Notes: generated from the letters alone by a model not told the origin. A DNA stretch of 64,000 nt from Okeania sp. KiyG1 (GCF_014132355.1 NZ_BLZO01000113.1:1-64000); one strand, 5' to 3'. Shown: positions 16,789 to 26,816, numbered from the stretch's first letter. Program-made: numbers and translations.

Positions 16789-18207
16789 TACTTTTCAGTT
16801 ATCAGTTGTTCAGTTATTCAGTTATCAAATTTCTTTGTAAACTGCCTAGCTTTGTGTAATTTAAAGAAGTAGTTAGCGGTCAGTTTTCAGTATACTTTTT
16901 GTGGGACACCCTCGTTTATGTAACATTCTGTTAGGAGATAAGAAGCCGGGGATTTTTACCCAGAGCTTTAACTAAGTCAGAAGTTATTTTTGTAACGCAT
17001 TTGAGCAAGCCTCCAAAAATATTTTGCCTTAAAAGGCGGGGTTGTGCGACCCAATTATTTTGATAAAAGCTGATAGCTAGTTAATTTTGCTGTTAAGTTA
17101 GGGAAATATTGTTTTTTTGGCCTAATTTATTTGAGTATATATGAGCGCACCTTTTCCATTATATTTATAATATCATGTCAAGTTTTTTTGTCAACCCCCC
17201 TTTTTTCAGTTATCAGTTATCAGTTATCAGTTATCAGTTATCAGATTTCTTTGTAAACTGCCTAGCTTTGTGTAATTTAAAGAAGCAGTCAGCGGTCAGT
17301 TTTCAGTAGACTTTTTGTGAGGCACCCTCGTTTATGGAACATTCCGTTAGGAAATAAGAAGCCGGGGATTTTCACCAAAACATGAGGTCTAAAGTGTCCC
17401 CTTTTAAGGGGATGAAAGAATATTCAGTTCAGTATTTCAAGCCTCCGTCTTTAGTGGTCGGTACTGATAACTGAAGTCCGCAGTTCCTCCGGAGGAGGCT
17501 AACTGATAGCGTAGCTCCGACCACAGGAGGCTAACTGATAACTGAAATGACCGAGAGCTTTAACGAAGTCAGAAGTTATTTTTGTAACGGGGATTTGAGC
17601 AAGTCTCCAAAAATATTTCGCCTTAAAAGGCGGGGTTGCGCGACCCAATTATTTTGATAAAAGCTGATAGCTAGTTAATTTTGCTGTTAAATTAGGGAAA
17701 TATTGTTTTTTTGGCCTAATTTATTTGAGTATATATGAGCGCACCTTTTCCATTATATTTATAATATCATGTCAAGTTTTTTTGTCAACCCCCCTTTTTT
17801 CAGTTATCAGTTATCAGTTATCAGTATCCAGTTAGTAGTAGGACTTGAGTAATAAAATCAATATTTAATGTGCTAAAGCTCTACTACAGACAAAGGAGAT
17901 TTCAACAATTAGTAAAGCTTTTATCTAAAACTAAAAGCAATAGCTGATAGCTGAATGTTTACTTTCTTCCTTATTCCTTCTTCCTTCTTTCTTCTTCCTT
18001 CTTCAATTGTTACTCTTTACTATAAAGTAGAGATAATAGGATATTTTTTATCAAAATAATATGGGTTTAAAACCCCGTCTTTTAAGGGGAAATATTTTTG
18101 GAGTGGGGTTTAAATCCCCTATTTCCCCTCCTGGGAGGAGTTAGGGGTGGGTTAACTTCTGACTTCTGACTTCTAACTTCTTACTTCGTTAATAGGGGAT
18201 AACAAAG
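16789..18207. repeat. Repeat-filled spacer with an imperfect ~410-bp tandem duplication
   Basis: Copy A (16796-17206) and copy B (17207-17800) share cagttatcag stutters, tttctttgtaaactgcctag, the gaagccggggattt segment, aaggcggggttg(t/c)gcgacccaa, gagtatatatgagcgcacc and tatcatgtcaagttttttt. Copy B has an extra ~180 bp near 17373-17555 made of other repeats (gtccgcagttcctccgga, ggaggctaactgat). A related stretch occurs at 37200-37325. From 17940 simple cttcttcctt runs and tctgacttctgacttc repeats lead to the antiporter gene. No gene is seen. Confidence 0.7.
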
Positions 18208-20286
18208 TTGCTTTCACAAAATCCGATTGTTACATTTACGATTCTTTTATTAGTAATTCTCACTCTTCCACCTCTATTTGAGCGTCTCAGACTTCCAGGA
18301 TTAGTGGGTTTATTAGTGGCAGGAATTGTTTTAGGTGGAGATGGATTAAAATTACTCGATCCCGAAACAGAAACTATGAAGTTATTATCAGATATTGGTA
18401 AGGTTTATCTGATGTTTGTCGCGGGATTAGAAATTGATTTAATAGAATTTAAAAAAAATCAAGACCGCTCTCTTGGTTTTGGCATTGCCACATTTTTATT
18501 CCCACTTATTACTGGTACATTAATTGCCAAAATATTTGGTTTGGGTTGGAATGGTGCAATTTTAACAGGTTCTTTACTGGCTTCTCATACTCTTTTAGGT
18601 TATCCCATTGTTCAGCAGTTGGGTGTAGTGGGAAATCAAGCAATTACTGTTACTATTGGGGCGACTATTTTTACTGATATTGCTGCTTTATTAGTTCTGG
18701 CAATTTGTGTGTCGATTAATGCTGGTAATTTTTCGGTGATTAGTTTGGCAATTCAATTGGGAAGTTTGGCTATTTATGCGGGGATAATTCTTTGGGGTTT
18801 TCAATGGGTGGGTAAGCAATTTTTCCGACGAACTACTAATCAAGAAAGTAATCAATTTTTGTTTGTTTTGTTGGTTGTGTTTATTGCTGCTTTGGGTGCA
18901 ACATTGATTAATGTCGATCAAATTGTTGGTGCTTTTCTGGCAGGTTTAGCGATTAATGATGTGGTGGGTAAAAGTCCGGTTAAGGAAAAAATAGAGTTTG
19001 TTGGGAGTGTTTTATTTATTCCTTGTTTTTTTGTTGATATGGGATTATTGCTGGATATGTCGGCTTTTGTAAATACTTTTTTGACTAGTTTTGAATTAAC
19101 TTTATCTATTATTTTGGGTTTGCTTGGGAGTAAATTTTTGGCTGCGTTTTTGGCAAAAAAGATTTATAAATATAATTGGCATGAAACGATGAGTATGTGG
19201 TCTTTATCTATGCCACAGGTGGCTGCTACTTTGGCTGCTGCATTGGTGGGTTTGCAAGTAGGAATTTTGCCGGAGGTAATATTTAATAGTGTAATTTTTT
19301 TGATGTTAGTGACATCCATTTTAGGTCCGATTTTGACTGCTAGGTTTGCGAGTAAAATTTCTGTGCCCGAGGTGGATTTTTCGTCGGATAATTCTTTGAT
19401 TTGGTGGGAAACTCATCAGCAAGTTCCAGATAGTTTTACGGAGAGGGTTGATGGAATTTTTAATCATAAGTTTGTTGTATTAGTGCCTGTATATTTTTCT
19501 CCAGAACAAACAAAATATTTAATTGAAATGGCAGTAATGTTGGCAAAGCATGAGGGTGGTTTAATGATTCCTTTATCTATAGTAAAAGGTTATCTAAATA
19601 TGGATGCTCCTGAGTTAAATTTGGCTTTACAACAGAGTAGTGAAAGGTTAGATTCTGTTTTAGAAATTAGCCAAAGTTTTGAAGTTGATGCTACTCCAGA
19701 AATCAGAATTTATGATGATTTTGCTAAAGGTGTTAGTCGTACAGCACGGGAAAAAAATTCTAGTTTGATTGTGATGGGTTGGCACGATACTACTGGTATT
19801 AAAGCCCGTTTATTTGGAAGTATAATAGACCGGGTATTTTGGTCTGCTCATTGCCCGGTAGCTGTGGTACGTTTGTTGGAAAAACCGATTAATATTCATC
19901 GGATTTTAGTACCAGTTAAAAATATTACTCCCCAAGCATTAAGAACTGTACGTTTTGCTCAACTTTTTGCTGATGCTAATCAAGCTTCTGTAACTCTACT
20001 TCATGTATGCGATCGCCAGACTTCTAAGGAACAAATTACTAAGTTTCATTCCCAACTTTCTCAGCTTATTTCTCAGGGAAAAAACGAGGTAAAGTCGAGA
20101 ATTAAAATTATTCGTTATGATGATGTTGCTCCTGTAATTAGTAAGGCAGCAAAATCATATCAATTAGTAGTATTACGTTCGATGCGACGACGTACTGCGG
20201 CAGGATTATCTGTTAGTGATGTTACTACTAAAGTTTTGTCAGAAATTACTTGTTCAGTTGTTATATTTGGAGAACCTTATTCTTAG
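18208..20286 (+). CDS. CPA2-type cation/proton antiporter with C-terminal UspA domains (paralogue 1)
   Basis: 692 residues from a TTG start preceded by aggggataacaaag, with GGGG well spaced as ribosome binding site. Residues 1-385 contain about 12 membrane helices of the Na+/H+ exchanger (CPA2, KefB/NhaS-like) fold, including PPLFERLRLPGLVGLLVAG near 20 and GATIFTDIAALLVLAICV, whose TD replaces the usual ND/DD ion-binding pair. Residues about 420-550 and 560-690 are two universal stress protein domains (KFVVLVPVYFSPEQ, SSLIVMGWHDTTG, IHRILVPVKNITPQALRTVRFAQLFADA). The family exchanges Na+ or K+ for protons across the plasma or thylakoid membrane; soluble Usp domains may sense nucleotides. The next gene is a close paralogue, pointing to tandem duplication. 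Confidence 0.85.
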   Translation: MLSQNPIVTFTILLLVILTLPPLFERLRLPGLVGLLVAGIVLGGDGLKLLDPETETMKLLSDIGKVYLMFVAGLEIDLIEFKKNQDRSLGFGIATFLFPLITGTLIAKIFGLGWNGAILTGSLLASHTLLGYPIVQQLGVVGNQAITVTIGATIFTDIAALLVLAICVSINAGNFSVISLAIQLGSLAIYAGIILWGFQWVGKQFFRRTTNQESNQFLFVLLVVFIAALGATLINVDQIVGAFLAGLAINDVVGKSPVKEKIEFVGSVLFIPCFFVDMGLLLDMSAFVNTFLTSFELTLSIILGLLGSKFLAAFLAKKIYKYNWHETMSMWSLSMPQVAATLAAALVGLQVGILPEVIFNSVIFLMLVTSILGPILTARFASKISVPEVDFSSDNSLIWWETHQQVPDSFTERVDGIFNHKFVVLVPVYFSPEQTKYLIEMAVMLAKHEGGLMIPLSIVKGYLNMDAPELNLALQQSSERLDSVLEISQSFEVDATPEIRIYDDFAKGVSRTAREKNSSLIVMGWHDTTGIKARLFGSIIDRVFWSAHCPVAVVRLLEKPINIHRILVPVKNITPQALRTVRFAQLFADANQASVTLLHVCDRQTSKEQITKFHSQLSQLISQGKNEVKSRIKIIRYDDVAPVISKAAKSYQLVVLRSMRRRTAAGLSVSDVTTKVLSEITCSVVIFGEPYS

Positions 20287-21098
20287 TTTTAGGGAATATT
20301 CAAGAATTTAGAATTTAGAATTTAGAATTTAGAATTACCGAATAATTAATAATTAATAATTAAATAATTCTGGTTTAAAGCCTCCCTTTTAAGGGGAAAA
20401 AAGAAATAATATTTCCTTATATTCAATTCCGTAACGGTTTTCACCAGAGGTAATTATCAATTATCCATTATCAATTATCAATTAATGAACTTTCCTTGAA
20501 AAGAAGAGGATTGGGTTAAAAGGAATTTCTTTCTTCTCTTGGTCGATTGGATATGGTGAGGAAACCCATCCATCCCTCAACCGCTTTTTTCTCCATGAAT
20601 GGAGAGGCTTTATACCTTAATTTTTCGGTAAACAATTAATAATTAATAATTATATCATGTCCGGATAATTAGTGATAAAAAAACTTTCTCCTTATTTTCT
20701 TCTTTCTTCCCTCCTGAATTCTGTTTGCGGAGCATTCCGTAGGAAATTCTGAATTCAGAATTCTGAGTAGTTTATTTATAACTGTTCAATCAGACATGAT
20801 ATTACCTCTTCTTTTCAAGGGGAGGATTAACGCGGAGCGTGAATTTTTTTTCCTTTTTCTCCTTTAAAGGAGAGATTTTAAACCTTAATTATTCGGTAAA
20901 AATAAGAGTAATTAGCATTAATTTGCTAATTATTAGTAAAAAGGTAATAATACCAGTGTTAATTACTGAATAACTTAAGTGTTACCTAAGTATAGGATTA
21001 AGAGATGATTTGTAAGCTGAACGGACTAACTTAAATTTTTGTGCAAAATGTAGAACGGTTTGCTAATATAATGAAAATTTTAATCAGAGGTAATTAAG
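20287..21098. repeat. Repeat-filled spacer between the antiporter paralogues
   Basis: Contains tttagaatttagaattt direct repeats, aattaataattaataatt tracts, the dispersed hairpin ctcttggtcgattggatatgg...ccctcaaccgctttttt (20530-20590), a family-2 MITE (20651-20804) with a micro-repeat inside, and a ttcttttcaaggggaggatta fragment. The last 150 bases before the next gene are unique AT-rich DNA that probably hold the promoter. Confidence 0.65.
20651..20804. mobile_element. MITE family 2 (TATATCATGTCCGG), copy a
   Basis: Ends tatatcatgtccggataatt and the inverted aatcagacatgatatta. Inside is a copy of the gtttgcggagcattccgtagg micro-repeat. Related elements are at 36099-36283, 36590-36722, 40055-40185 and 48379-48484. 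Confidence 0.65.
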
Positions 21099-23159
21099 TT
21101 GCTGCCCAATACTCCAATTGTTGCCTTCACTATTCTTCTACTGGTTATTTTAACCATTCCACCAATTTTTGAACGTCTCCGACTACCTGGTTTAGTGGGA
21201 TTATTAGTAGGAGGAGTCGTACTAGGTCCTCATGGTTTACAGCTTCTCAATAGTGAAACAGAAACTATGAAGTTACTATCAGATATTGGCAAAATATATC
21301 TGATGTTTGTCATAGCTTTAGAAATTGATTTAGGACAATTTAATAAAACTAGAAATCGCTCCATTGGTTTTGGCTTTATCACTTTTTTTATCCCTATTAT
21401 TGCAGGTATTTTAGTTGGTAGAATTTTTGGTTTTGGCTGGAATGCTTCGATTTTAATTGGTTCTCTATTTGCACCTCATACTCTTTTAGGTTATCCCATT
21501 GTTAATAGATTAGGTGTAGTTGCTAATGAAGCGGTTACTGTGACTATTGGGGCGACAATATTTACTGATATTGCTGCTTTATTAGTTCTGGCAATTTGTG
21601 TGTCGGTTAATGCGGGAGAATTTTCTGTTGTTAGTCTGATTATTCAGTTAGGAGAATTGGCTATTTATGCAGTAGTTGTTTTATTTGGTTTTAAATGGTT
21701 AGGGGAACAATATTTCCGTCGGACTGGGGACGAAGAGGGAAATCAATTTTTATTCATAATGTTAGTTGTATTTATTGCTAGTGTAGAAGCACAAATAATT
21801 CATGTTGATATTATTGTTGGAGCTTTCCTAGCTGGTATTGCTGTGAATGAAGTTGTGGGAAATGGTCCTGTTAAGGAAAAAGTGGAATTTATTGGCAGTA
21901 CATTGTTTATTCCTTTTTTCTTTGTAGATATGGGATTAATTTTAGATGTTCCGGCTTTTGTTTCAACAATAACTTCCGAATTTGTAATGACTTTAGCTAT
22001 TATTGTTGGAGTAATTATTAGTAAATTTATTGCAGCTTTATTAGCTCAACGATTATACAACTATAATTTTCCAGAAACTTTGACAATGTGGTCTCTAACT
22101 TTGCCTCATGTTGCTGCTACTTTGGTCGAAGCTTTAGTTGGTCTTCAGGAAGGAATATTAACAGAACCATTTTTCAATGGCGTAATTGTTTTAATGTTAG
22201 TAACTTCTATACTCGGACCTTTAACTACAGCCAGATTTGCTCCCTTATTATCCCAACCTTTGAGTCTATTTAATGGTGGTAATAAATCAGGAATTTGGTG
22301 GGAAACTCACGAACAAGAATTGGAGGCAGAAAGTGATGAACATAAGTTTACTGTTTTAGTTTCTATATATAATCCTGTAACTGAAAATTATTTGCTAGAA
22401 ATGGGAGCAATGTTAGCCAAACATGAGTCTGGATTAGTTGTTCCTTTATCAATTGTTAAAGCTAATTTTCATTTGGATGAACCAGTTTTAAGTACAGCAA
22501 TTCACCATAGCGAACGACAGCTAAAACGAACCCAAGAAATTACTCAACAATTTAATGTTGAAGCTCAACCAGAACTACGAATTTATAATGATATTTCTCA
22601 AGGAATAAGCTGCACTGCTAGAGAAAAAAATGCTAGTTTAATTATTCTGGGTTGGAGTCAACAAAGTGGTTTACGGGCACGTTTATTTGGAAGTATTATT
22701 GATAGTGTTTTTTGGTCTTCTCATTGTCCGGTAGCAGTGACAAGATTACTGGATGATCCGATTGATATTCATAAAATTTTAGTACCAGTAAAAAATATTA
22801 CTCCTCAAGCATTACGAACTGTACGTTTTGCGCAACTTTTTGCTGATACTAATCAAGCTTATGTGACTTTATTACATATATGTTCTAGTATTAGTTCTCC
22901 AGAACAAATTGATGAATTTAAGTCTAAACTTTCAGAGATTATTTCTGTTGATGAATCTGAGGTTAAATTGAAAATCAAAGTTATTGCCAATGATAATGTT
23001 GCTCAAGTAATTGTTAGAATGGCTAGGTCTTTTGATTTAGTTATTTTGCGTTCTATGCGTCGCCGTACTGCTGGTGGTTTGGCTGTTAGTGATGTGACTA
23101 ATGAGGTTTTGAAAGAGTTAAATTGTTCTTTAGTGTTGTTTGGTGAACCTCATTCTTAA
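21099..23159 (+). CDS. CPA2-type cation/proton antiporter with C-terminal UspA domains (paralogue 2)
   Basis: 686 residues, also from a TTG start, with atcagaggtaatta just upstream (AGAGG as ribosome binding site). It aligns with the preceding gene almost end to end: LPGLVGLLVGGVVLGPHGLQLL, GATIFTDIAALLVLAICVSVNAG, FFVDMGLILD, then two UspA domains (NASLIILGWSQQSGLRARLFGSIIDSVFWSSHCPVAV is shared in form). In the membrane half it has extra acidic residues where paralogue 1 is neutral (LTLPHVAATLVEALVGLQEG against ATLAAALVGLQVG; VEAQIIHVDIIVGAF), which may change ion selectivity. This is inference. It has its own upstream region, so it is probably separately transcribed. Confidence 0.85.
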   Translation: MLPNTPIVAFTILLLVILTIPPIFERLRLPGLVGLLVGGVVLGPHGLQLLNSETETMKLLSDIGKIYLMFVIALEIDLGQFNKTRNRSIGFGFITFFIPIIAGILVGRIFGFGWNASILIGSLFAPHTLLGYPIVNRLGVVANEAVTVTIGATIFTDIAALLVLAICVSVNAGEFSVVSLIIQLGELAIYAVVVLFGFKWLGEQYFRRTGDEEGNQFLFIMLVVFIASVEAQIIHVDIIVGAFLAGIAVNEVVGNGPVKEKVEFIGSTLFIPFFFVDMGLILDVPAFVSTITSEFVMTLAIIVGVIISKFIAALLAQRLYNYNFPETLTMWSLTLPHVAATLVEALVGLQEGILTEPFFNGVIVLMLVTSILGPLTTARFAPLLSQPLSLFNGGNKSGIWWETHEQELEAESDEHKFTVLVSIYNPVTENYLLEMGAMLAKHESGLVVPLSIVKANFHLDEPVLSTAIHHSERQLKRTQEITQQFNVEAQPELRIYNDISQGISCTAREKNASLIILGWSQQSGLRARLFGSIIDSVFWSSHCPVAVTRLLDDPIDIHKILVPVKNITPQALRTVRFAQLFADTNQAYVTLLHICSSISSPEQIDEFKSKLSEIISVDESEVKLKIKVIANDNVAQVIVRMARSFDLVILRSMRRRTAGGLAVSDVTNEVLKELNCSLVLFGEPHS

Positions 23160-23830
23160 GTTAAGGAAGAAGGAAGAAGGAAGAGGGAAGAAGTACTACC
23201 ATTTCTTAAAAACTTTTCTACAGTAGGGGAGTAGGGAAGTGGGGGAGATTAAACCTACATTCCGCACGACAAAATGCAGCATAAAAATATAAGTCAAAAG
23301 TCAAAAGTCAAAAGTCATGCATTAAGAATTAAGAAGTAAGAATTAAGAAGAAAATTATAGTGGTCAATAGGAGTCAATAATTCAGTAAGTATTTATGCTT
23401 AATATTTAACTGAAAATTTGACTTTTGAGAAGTAATTTATGACGAACTCACAATATTTAGCATTTTAGTCAAAGTTTTTTTTACTCATTTTGTAGGGTAA
23501 TTAGATTGACAAGCATTTGTATTAGCTCAAACTCCCAGATTAATGTGAGTAATATTAATTGCTGGAAGTTTATTCAAGATATTAATACAGTATCTAGCCG
23601 ATTCAGAAAATCAGCTAGATTCCATTACAGTGATATATCAAATAGCTGCAAAAGTAAACCTTATCCTATTTATATGTATTTAGACTTCAAAATTTTAACT
23701 TTATTAAGAATAAATGCTTGAAATATATTAGATTTATTTGTATTAATTTACCATAATGAATTGAGGAAGTAATTACTCTAAGATATGATTTTTAATTTTT
23801 GCTTCAATCACAAATAAACAATACCTCGTT
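23160..23830. other. Intergenic region, simple repeats then unique AT-rich DNA
   Basis: Begins with gaagaaggaagaggg purine runs and aaaagtcaaaagtcaaaagtca, then aattaagaagtaagaattaag and AT-rich unique DNA. A 71-codon frame at 23506-23721 has no recognisable features, and I do not support it. Confidence 0.5.
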
Positions 23831-24271
23831 TTATTGTTCTTGATAAGTAATTTCTTCTCTCTTCACGACCATACCATTGATTGCTAGACTAAAAGAACCA
23901 TCATTCACTCTGAAAGTTTTATTACCATCAATTGCAGCATATCCTCGATCAAATTCTACAGGTAACTCTAAAACTTGATTCGGATTAGATTTTCTACCTG
24001 CAATTAACATTAATTGACCATTTGGTAGACGACAAATGTTAGCAAAATAGTTCTTGGATTCAAAATAATTTACTTCAGACCAGTTGTCTCCACGTTGAAG
24101 ACAAATACGCCGATTATTCCGGGGCAGTTCAGCTAATAATATAGTTCCTTGTTCTGTTTCTAGATTGTTGCTATATGCTAGAACTTTTGCTGAAAATGTA
24201 TATAAAAAGAATGTAGTCATTGTTAACAGTCCTAACTTTAAGAGCTGTTGATTAGTCTTAACAAAATTCAC
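23831..24271 (-). CDS. Small exported protein of unknown function (146 aa)
   Basis: The N-terminus has a signal peptide pattern: Lys near the start, a hydrophobic stretch LLKLGLLTMTTFFLYTFSAKVLA, then a probable cleavage after VLA or AYS. The mature part has a compact repeat-free domain RRICLQRGDNW...YFESKNYFANICRLPNGQLMLIAGRKSNPNQVLELPVEF...GYAAIDGNKTFRVNDGSFSLAINGMVVKREEITYQEQ. The next upstream gene on the same strand encodes the same domain. A periplasmic or envelope location is inferred; no function is known to me. Two Cys could form a disulfide. Confidence 0.7.
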   Translation of the reverse strand: MNFVKTNQQLLKLGLLTMTTFFLYTFSAKVLAYSNNLETEQGTILLAELPRNNRRICLQRGDNWSEVNYFESKNYFANICRLPNGQLMLIAGRKSNPNQVLELPVEFDRGYAAIDGNKTFRVNDGSFSLAINGMVVKREEITYQEQ

Positions 24272-24427
24272 AGTTTAGTCCTCCGATAAATAAATTAATG
24301 GCTTACATGATACAACATAAAAGCAAAATTTAATTATTAAATTTTTCTAATTAAATAAAAAGCATCTCTGGCAAGGGAAGTAAGTTAAACTTTCTGGAAA
24401 TAAAAATCAATAGAGCTACTACCTCTA

Positions 24428-24700
24428 TTAACATACTTTTTCAGAAAATTCACTACACATGTATGTTACTTGTTCTTCATTGATAGTCCTACCATTTTCT
24501 GCAATACTTAAAGTAGCACCTGTTACAAGATAGGTAGTATTTCCGTCTTCAGCAACATATCCAGTTCCCTCTTCAGTTATTACAGGTATCTTAATAGCAT
24601 TTTCAGGACGATTTTTTTGCCCACGAATATAAATTAATTGACCATTTGGCCTTCGGCAGATGTTGACAAAAAAATCAGATGTTTCTACATAAAAAGACAT
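24428..24700 (-). CDS. Paralogue of the neighbouring small exported protein, without signal peptide (90 aa)
   Basis: MSFYVETSDFFVNICRRPNGQLIYIRGQKNRPENAIKIPVITEEGTGYVAEDGNTTYLVTGATLSIAENGRTINEEQVTYMCSEF aligns with residues 60-145 of the 146-aa protein (YFxNICRxPNGQL, GYxAxDGNxTxxV, xINGxxxxxEExTY). The signal peptide and CLQRGD segment are missing and no upstream frame supplies them, so this is either a 5'-truncated copy or a cytosolic version. The two genes are 156 bp apart on the same strand. Confidence 0.6.
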   Translation of the reverse strand: MSFYVETSDFFVNICRRPNGQLIYIRGQKNRPENAIKIPVITEEGTGYVAEDGNTTYLVTGATLSIAENGRTINEEQVTYMCSEFSEKVC

Positions 24701-24836
24701 AATTAAAGACTAATTTTGCTGAGGGCACATCTGCAAATCATCTCGCGATCGCTAAGTTAATAGTAATAGAATTTGTCAAAGGGAACCCTTAACAAAAAAC
24801 ATAAAATCTAAAAGCATCCTAGCTTATATCAGCAAG

Positions 24837-25973
24837 CTAACCAAAAATCACTTTCAGTAAAGAAAAATCATCACTAAAAGCATTACCACAATTCAAATCT
24901 CGCACATAGTTTAAGATCTTATCTAGATGAAAATAACCGTATTTATGGTACTCTAAAATTAGATTGATAAAGTTATCTATACCCCAGATTTCTCCTCCTG
25001 GTTGAGGAATTTCATAAACACCATCACTAAAGATATACAGAGAACTAAACTTCTCAACTACACAAGAATGATCGACATAAGTCACATCTGGAAACATACC
25101 AATAGGCATTCCTGGAGTTTTCAACTTATTCACTTGACTAAGCTGACCATTACCTAAAATTAAAACAGCCGGAGGATGACCAGCACTTGCATATACCAGT
25201 TGATTCTCAGAGCGATTATATACCCCATACCAGATTGTAAAGTATTTATCATTTTGATAAGTCATCTGGTAAGTGTTATTTAAAGCTCTAAGTACATCAC
25301 TAGGTTGATGGTAATCTATATTCGGTATTGCCTTCGATCTTAATAAATTCAAAACTGAAACAGAAGGAAGTGCGGCCCGTAAACCATGTCCTGCTACATC
25401 CAGTAAATACACAGCCAAGTAATTTTCGTCCAACCAATAATAATCAAAGCAGTCTCCTCCTAATTTGCGAGAAGGAATAAACTGTGATTCAACTTTTACT
25501 GGTTCCATTAAAGGTTCTGGCAGAAGGGAGCGCACATAATCAGCAGCTTCAGCTAATTCTGCTTCTAGTAGTTGCTTTTGGGTTTGTAAGTCTTGAGATA
25601 GCTGATGTAATCGCAACCCAGCTCTGACTCTGGCTGTCAATTCACTCATTTCTATTGGTTTAGAAATAAAATCATCAGCACCTGCGTCCAAACCTTTAAC
25701 TTGATCTTGAACCGTTCCTAAAGAAGTTAATAAAATGAAGAAAGTAGTAGATAGCTCAGAATCTGCTTTAACTCGGCTGCATACTTCTATTCCTGTGAGT
25801 ATTGGCATGATCCAGTCACAGATAATCAAAGCAGGTTGTAAATTTTGTGCCTGTTGAAAACCATCTTCACCATTACTTGCTACTGTCACTTCATAACCCT
25901 GTTTCTGGAGAGCTCTTTTGAGCAATTCCTGAATGGCAATATCATCATCAATAACCAAAATTTTATACATCAT
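24837..25973 (-). CDS. Response regulator with PP2C-type (SpoIIE/RsbU-like) phosphatase domain
   Basis: A receiver domain (MYKILVIDDDIAIQELLKRAL, phospho-acceptor Asp in ICDWIMP, Lys in FISKPIE) is followed by a coiled linker (LQTQKQLLEAELAEAADYVRSLLPEP) and an SpoIIE-type PP2C domain with metal ligands in GGDCFDYYWL, DVAGHG and the terminal SDDFSLL. Such proteins dephosphorylate anti-sigma-factor antagonists when their receiver is phosphorylated. The open frame extends to 26015, but ATG-ATG at 25973/25970 places the protein start directly before MYKILVIDDD as in other receivers, so I prefer it. The divergently transcribed neighbour encodes an RsbW-like ATPase, the expected partner type. Confidence 0.88.
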   Translation of the reverse strand: MMYKILVIDDDIAIQELLKRALQKQGYEVTVASNGEDGFQQAQNLQPALIICDWIMPILTGIEVCSRVKADSELSTTFFILLTSLGTVQDQVKGLDAGADDFISKPIEMSELTARVRAGLRLHQLSQDLQTQKQLLEAELAEAADYVRSLLPEPLMEPVKVESQFIPSRKLGGDCFDYYWLDENYLAVYLLDVAGHGLRAALPSVSVLNLLRSKAIPNIDYHQPSDVLRALNNTYQMTYQNDKYFTIWYGVYNRSENQLVYASAGHPPAVLILGNGQLSQVNKLKTPGMPIGMFPDVTYVDHSCVVEKFSSLYIFSDGVYEIPQPGGEIWGIDNFINLILEYHKYGYFHLDKILNYVRDLNCGNAFSDDFSLLKVIFG

Positions 25974-26015
25974 GCACTCAGTTAAACAATTCACTGTTTC
26001 GGCTAAAGCCAACAT

Positions 26016-26321
26016 AAAAGTGAGTAGACCAACAGGAGTTTTTATTTCAACTCGCTTCGTTCAAAAGCAGCAGGAGGAAGGATATAAGTAAAGTGTTAAT
26101 ATTTTTTTCTTTTCTTACTTCCTTCATTTTGCAGATATTGGGTTTAATTCTCCCACGCCTTTTAAAAATTGGTGGTCTTCAATCTTACATTGGGATCGAA
26201 TCCCTTTTTTGATCGACCTTCTTCCTTCTTTTAAATTATTTACATAAATTTTATACATATACTTTACAATATAGCTTAGGATATACCTAAAATATTATGT
26301 AATAAATTTAAGAAAGTAAGT
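26016..26321. promoter_or_regulatory. Divergent intergenic region between the PP2C regulator and the RsbW-like gene
   Basis: About 300 bp serve both divergent genes. It contains polypyrimidine/polypurine runs and a short AT-rich stretch (tttatacatatactttacaatatagcttagg, 26250-26280) that could hold a promoter for the rightward gene. No clear -35/-10 pair can be assigned. Confidence 0.3.
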
Positions 26322-26816
26322 GTGGATAAAGTAAAAAGATCTGATAAATTACCTACGAAACGTAGTGCTTTTTTACAAGTTAGTTCAGACCTTAGAGAAA
26401 ACGACAAAGTTTTGTCATGGTTTGAGCAATTGTATCAACCAACTATTCCGAAAACAGTTTGGCTACAGTGTGAGCTGGCTTTGGCTGAAGGTTTTACTAA
26501 TGCAGCCCGTCATGCCCATAAAGATTTATCTAGAGAAACACTTATAGACATTGAAGTTACAATGTTCAGCGACCACATAGAAATTAGAATTTGGGATTTT
26601 GGTCTGCCTTTTGACTTAGCAGAATGGTTAAAAGCACAACCAGCTCAAACAGATATATTTGCTCCTGGTGGACGGGGTATAAAACTTATGTATGCGATAG
26701 CAGACAATATTAGTTATACCCGGAGTACTTCCGAAAATCGGAATTGTTTGTTAATCAGTAAAAGTTATTGGCCATATCCCAAAGAAAAAAATGAAACTTC
26801 TGATAGTGACAGCTAA
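26322..26816 (+). CDS. RsbW-like anti-sigma factor serine kinase (HATPase), 164 aa
   Basis: A GHKL ATPase: N-box [11 protein letters not shown] near 56-66, G1 IWDFGLPFD near 90-98 and G2 GGRGIKLM near 116-123. Single-domain proteins of this type bind either a sigma factor or a phosphorylatable STAS antagonist, and they phosphorylate the latter. The gene diverges from the receiver-PP2C gene, suggesting a partner-switching module. No STAS or sigma gene is present nearby, so the circuit is incomplete here. The start is GTG at 26322 after aagaaagtaagt. The coding end lies 3-4 bp from a TnpB element's right end, so that element landed just beyond the stop. Confidence 0.82.
   Translation: MDKVKRSDKLPTKRSAFLQVSSDLRENDKVLSWFEQLYQPTIPKTVWLQCELALAEGFTNAARHAHKDLSRETLIDIEVTMFSDHIEIRIWDFGLPFDLAEWLKAQPAQTDIFAPGGRGIKLMYAIADNISYTRSTSENRNCLLISKSYWPYPKEKNETSDSDS

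Noticed and set aside
23506-23721. 71-codon plus-strand frame
   Set aside because: No recognisable features, start or ribosome binding site; probably chance in AT-rich DNA.
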